From Chitinophaga filiformis (GTDB lineage Bacteria; Bacteroidota; Bacteroidia; Chitinophagales; Chitinophagaceae): a DNA stretch of 64,000 bases. The translations under genes and the position numbers were made by a program. The notes below the pieces were generated by a model that saw only the letters and a list, made by a program, of their open reading frames with translations, made no database searches and was not told the origin of the DNA. The number at the start of each line of letters is the position of its first letter. Positions within the stretch are counted from its first letter, which is position 1. The stretch is taken from the NCBI RefSeq assembly GCF_023100805.1, contig NZ_CP095855.1, positions 6,737,001 through 6,801,000 on the forward strand, read 5' to 3'. Shown in pieces: positions 60,927 through 64,000 of this stretch.

Positions 60927-61613
60927 ATGATACAGAATTTAGCGAATCTCGGCAATATTAACACAAAAGAATATTGGGACGACAGATTCAGTTCAAATAA
61001 CAAAAAGTCATGGCGGGCAAATGCCGGGGAAAATCAAACTAAACTTTTTGCTTACGAGATTGTGAAAAGATTAAAAATGGATGCTGATTTCGATGGAACT
61101 ATTCTTGACTTTGGTTGTGCGCTGGGGGATGCAATACCCATTTATAAAGAGCGCTACCCAAAAGCCAGGTTTATGGGAACGGATTTTTCAACTGCAGCTA
61201 TAGAGATCTGCGTCAGGAAATTTGGGGATATCGCGACTTTCATGGCCAAGGATGCTGATGGTATTCCGGCCGTAGATGTAATCATTATGTCAAATGTATT
61301 GGAACATTTACCTAAACATAAGGAGGTGGTAGATACATTACTGAGTAAGTGTAAAGACCTATACATTGCTGTGCCATATGACGAGCAGGAGCCTTTGCAT
61401 GAAGAGCATGTCAATTCATATGACCGCCACACGTTTGACTACCTGAATGCTGAAAACGACGTTTATCTGTGCAGGGGGTACGAATTTAAACAAATACTGA
61501 AATCGTACATCTACATTGAATTGAAAAACCTGATACGCCCGCTTTTTAAAGTGCCACTGTATAAAGGAGGGCTCAACAGGCAGATCTTATTTCATATAAA
61601 AAGTCCAAAATAA
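60927..61613 (+). CDS. Class I SAM-dependent methyltransferase
   Basis: A 228-residue Rossmann-fold methyltransferase from the ATG at 60927 (MIQNLANLGNINTKEYWDDRF). SAM motif I is LDFGCALGDAIPIYKERYP, motif II includes FMGTDFSTAAIEI, and motif IV NVLEHLPKHK. The type often modifies small molecules or sugars; target unknown. It is not tightly coupled to its neighbours. Confidence 0.88.
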   Translation: MIQNLANLGNINTKEYWDDRFSSNNKKSWRANAGENQTKLFAYEIVKRLKMDADFDGTILDFGCALGDAIPIYKERYPKARFMGTDFSTAAIEICVRKFGDIATFMAKDADGIPAVDVIIMSNVLEHLPKHKEVVDTLLSKCKDLYIAVPYDEQEPLHEEHVNSYDRHTFDYLNAENDVYLCRGYEFKQILKSYIYIELKNLIRPLFKVPLYKGGLNRQILFHIKSPK

Positions 61614-61648
61614 TTACACCAGTCAGATACTTCACCGGAGTTAATGCA

Positions 61649-61677
61649 AATGGCTACAGTTTTTCCCTGTAGCCATT
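61649..61677. terminator. Hairpin terminator between convergent genes
   Basis: AATGGCTACAG and CTGTAGCCATT pair perfectly around a 7-base T-rich loop between the methyltransferase and DinB genes. Confidence 0.75.
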
Positions 61678-61699
61678 CGGGTTATTATTATTAATAAGC

Positions 61700-62218
61700 T
61701 TACTTAGCAGTATTTTTCATGGCCTGTTCCTGCTCATAAGTCGGACCATACATGCCGGGCACACTATTTCCTGTGGTACGCAGGTAAACGATCATTTCGC
61801 CGCGATGGTGATAAATATGATTAAAGAGAAAGCTCCTTGTAACCATACCCCGTGGAAGCGGCCCCAGAACAGTATGCTCTCCCACCTTCATTGTCCAAGG
61901 CACCTGCAGGCTTTCTTCTGTCACCGTTTTCAGCGCTGCTCTTGCCTTTTCTACATTGTCTTCAAACAAAGCAAGTGTTGCCTGGATATCCGCAGGATCG
62001 CCCCGCTCCAAACGATCAGCCGCCATATCGTACACATCTTGTGTAAGCGTACCGGTGTACCAGTAATAGATAGTGGCAATGTGCTGTGCCAGCTGCCCCA
62101 TTGTCCAGGAAACAGGTGAAGGCTTAAAGTTAATGTCCTTCTCAGGCACTGCCTGCAGCAATTTCCTGGTGCTGGCCACCTCATGTTCAAATTCCTGTAA
62201 CAAGGTTTGTACAATCAT
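61700..62218 (-). CDS. DinB-family protein
   Basis: A 172-residue DinB-superfamily protein (ATG at 62218). Metal-ligand histidines are in MGQLAQHIATIYYW and FNHIYHHRGEM. It resembles the mycothiol- or bacillithiol-transferase-like group, but no thiol can be named. Monocistronic. Confidence 0.85.
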   Translation of the reverse strand: MIVQTLLQEFEHEVASTRKLLQAVPEKDINFKPSPVSWTMGQLAQHIATIYYWYTGTLTQDVYDMAADRLERGDPADIQATLALFEDNVEKARAALKTVTEESLQVPWTMKVGEHTVLGPLPRGMVTRSFLFNHIYHHRGEMIVYLRTTGNSVPGMYGPTYEQEQAMKNTAK

Positions 62219-62400
62219 AAGCAAAGTTTTGATGAAGATACAAAGTGATTACATATCATCCATCATTACTGAAGTACATGTAGTACAGGTTATTGTACCA
62301 ACTAACGGATAAGTCTGTCGGCCCGGGGAATACCCAACGCGCTTCCACTTGATGCATCTATGCAGCGTCACAGAGATAAAGAGCAGGATACAAGATTAGT

Positions 62401-63198
62401 TCAGGGGTGAACATGTGCAAGTTGTTCATATTCCCTGAGCCATTCCACATGCGTGCAGAACTCCCCTTTCTGTTGCAGGTATTGCAGGAAGCTGTTTAAG
62501 CGCTCTTGCATTTTGATACCTGATACCCGACGGATATAAGCCGGCAAGGTGTAATCTTTAAGATCGGCCAATTCCCACGGGTGGAAATAGGTGGACAGCA
62601 TACCATCCTTTTTGAGTATAGTGTTGCTGAAATGCCGGGTAACAAAGCCGGGCATATTCTTGATGCTGAGCCAGAAAACGGGATAGCGGCACAAAGGAGA
62701 TACAGAGGAAGGCATTATCCACAGGCCGTTATCCTGGAAGGGCGTTCTTGGTTTGTCCCGGTTATTATAACGTCCCGGCAACCAGGTGGGGTTCAGGGAC
62801 GCGTCGTACAGGTAACCGGCATTTTTCAATGCAGTCGTACTGACCGGTTTAAGACGGGGCATACGGAAGCCGTATACAGGCTTGCCTGTTATATCCTGTA
62901 ATGCCAGCCGGGAACTTTCCAGGTGTGCGGTTGCAAACTCGCTATGATAATAAGCATGAGAGGCCACTTCATGCCGGGTGGCCAACTGGCGTACCAGCTC
63001 AGGATAGCGCTGCGCCCAGTGAGCTGTGATAAAAAAAGTAGCCCGTACCTGGTAGCGCTCAAAGAGGTCCAGCACGGTCATCAGCCCATTGTAGGAAACA
63101 GACATTTGCTGCTCCGGCGGCACCTGTCCGCCAAATTCCAGGGGAATATCAAATTCCTCCACATCTACACTTATCAGCAACCTGTTTACCTTACTCAT
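62401..63198 (-). CDS. Polysaccharide deacetylase-family protein
   Basis: A 265-residue NodB-fold protein. The metal Asp is in ISVDVEEFDIP and the His pair in VASHAYYHSEF; the barrel then holds GFRMPRLKPVS and YFHPWELAD. No signal peptide. It removes acyl groups from a glycan or lipid-linked sugar. It overlaps the upstream glycosyltransferase gene by 8 bases, so both likely act in the same polysaccharide or glycolipid pathway. Confidence 0.87.
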   Translation of the reverse strand: MSKVNRLLISVDVEEFDIPLEFGGQVPPEQQMSVSYNGLMTVLDLFERYQVRATFFITAHWAQRYPELVRQLATRHEVASHAYYHSEFATAHLESSRLALQDITGKPVYGFRMPRLKPVSTTALKNAGYLYDASLNPTWLPGRYNNRDKPRTPFQDNGLWIMPSSVSPLCRYPVFWLSIKNMPGFVTRHFSNTILKKDGMLSTYFHPWELADLKDYTLPAYIRRVSGIKMQERLNSFLQYLQQKGEFCTHVEWLREYEQLAHVHP

Positions 63199-63967
63199 GA
63201 TGCATTTTTAAGATCCTTATATAGTTCCGCAGCTCCCGTAACAACAACTTTAGCCTGAAGGAAGAAAAGCTGATACCGGAACGGCAGGTAATATCCAGCG
63301 ATTCCATGATAATCATCGGATCCTGACCTGCCATGTAAATAAATTCGCTATCGTATAAAAAACCGTCTATTCTGGTAGACAACAATACGCGGCGTCCATG
63401 CCGGTTAAAACCTTTCAGGCCTGCCTGGGCATCGTTGATCTTCAGATGCAGCAGGAAACGGTTCATACAACGGCTTATCTGCGTAATAACCTTGCGCCTG
63501 GCCGGCAGTAATTCCAGGTAAGCAGCCCCCCTTTCTCCTGCCACAACATCTGCTCCTTTCAGCAGCAGCTCATATACCTTTTTTATAACGGCTACGCCAA
63601 AAGGAAAATCCAGGTCCGTATATACCTGCAGATCAAAACGGGAGTGTTTTGTGCCCTCCCGCACGGCATGTCCCTTTCCACGGTTCACCGGGTAGCCCAC
63701 AATGATGATATCCGGAATAGCTGACTGGAGCTGCGCGATGTGCTGCAGTCCAAAGTTACGTGTAGATCCGTCATTCACCAGTATAAGCTGTACCGGCGCC
63801 GGCGCAAGCATGCGCCGTACTTCTTCATAATGTTGCAGCAATGTGCCCACCCAGTTCTCCGGGGGATTGCAGCAAGGTAATATAAGATCAAGACCGGTGG
63901 TTGTAGTCAATACATTCCCCGGCCTTGTATTAACATTCACAGGTGTTAATAAAGGCTGCACAGACAT
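63191..63967 (-). CDS. Glycosyltransferase family 2
   Basis: A 258-residue GT-A-type glycosyltransferase: LILPCCNPPENW, LILVNDGSTRN (nucleotide-binding) and the metal motif YTDLDFPFG near residues 115-123; GKGHAVREG follows the dolichol-phosphate mannosyltransferase pattern. No clear C-terminal membrane helices. The 8-base overlap with the deacetylase gene marks an operon. The gene is the last in the window and its upstream region is cut by the window edge. Confidence 0.87.
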   Translation of the reverse strand: MSVQPLLTPVNVNTRPGNVLTTTTGLDLILPCCNPPENWVGTLLQHYEEVRRMLAPAPVQLILVNDGSTRNFGLQHIAQLQSAIPDIIIVGYPVNRGKGHAVREGTKHSRFDLQVYTDLDFPFGVAVIKKVYELLLKGADVVAGERGAAYLELLPARRKVITQISRCMNRFLLHLKINDAQAGLKGFNRHGRRVLLSTRIDGFLYDSEFIYMAGQDPMIIMESLDITCRSGISFSSFRLKLLLRELRNYIRILKMHHE

Positions 63968-64000
63968 AAGGCGGTTATGTGTTGTATTGTATTAAGTAAC

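Overview
The window looks like a chromosomal segment of a Bacteroidota bacterium, most likely of the Chitinophaga type. Several things point there. A TAnnTTTG-type -7 promoter element, typical of the phylum, sits ahead of many genes. The gene content is typical of the group: a TonB receptor with a carboxypeptidase-like N-terminal domain, HYC_CC_PP and DUF3347 metal-associated proteins, heme-binding CxxCH proteins, many lipoproteins with Ser/Ala-Cys lipoboxes, and a class I lanthipeptide precursor with the Bacteroidota leader. I saw no tRNA, rRNA, CRISPR array or intact insertion sequence.

Layout. 0.1-3.2 kb: a FAD monooxygenase, an MFS exporter and an NAD(P)-binding reductase. 3.3-4.5 kb: two divergent unknown genes. 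4.8-6.6 kb: a two-gene operon with a 4-bp overlap, encoding a protein whose layout resembles bacterial gasdermins and an HExxH/ExxAD metallopeptidase. This is the strongest candidate for an unusual system, probably a membrane-pore defence module. 7-10.3 kb: AraC, SDR and NTF2-like genes, then a beta-helix-like protein with a broken partial copy beside it. 10.4-18.8 kb: a two-component system facing a spondin-domain lipoprotein, followed by a tightly packed run (two YHS proteins, DoxX, DinB, an NRDE/ATP-grasp fusion, a LysE-like exporter) and a decayed gene. 18.9-20.1 kb: a glycine-zipper lipoprotein with a small membrane protein. 20.4-29.3 kb: secreted hydrolases (RidA, M28 peptidase, two MBL-fold proteins each facing its own HxlR regulator, an S9 dipeptidyl peptidase, an amidohydrolase). 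29.5-31.3 kb: a Crp/Fnr regulator with AhpD-like and HD-domain genes, then a 3-copy 65/66-bp tandem repeat.

31.6-35.9 kb is a copper-type periplasmic set (heme-binding protein, DUF3347, His-rich protein, DUF305, an outer-membrane-barrel-like protein, HYC_CC_PP) without an efflux pump in view. 36.4-42.9 kb is an ABC-2 export operon that contains a TonB-dependent receptor. 43.1-46.8 kb is a complete His-Xaa-Ser (Hxs) system: substrate HxsA with seven contiguous HxS triplets, HxsD, and the radical SAM maturases HxsB and HxsC. 47.1-53.1 kb holds Crp/Fnr-YceI, AraC-oxidoreductase and a GH43 enzyme. 53.2-57.6 kb holds two zinc-ribbon unknowns, a PqqD-like protein, and an AraC-SDR pair. 58-64 kb holds D-lactate dehydrogenase, a truncated GH13 amylase, an orphan 55-residue lanthipeptide precursor, a methyltransferase, a DinB protein, a polysaccharide deacetylase and a GT2 glycosyltransferase.

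All family assignments come from reading motifs and from remembered family layouts; no database search was run.
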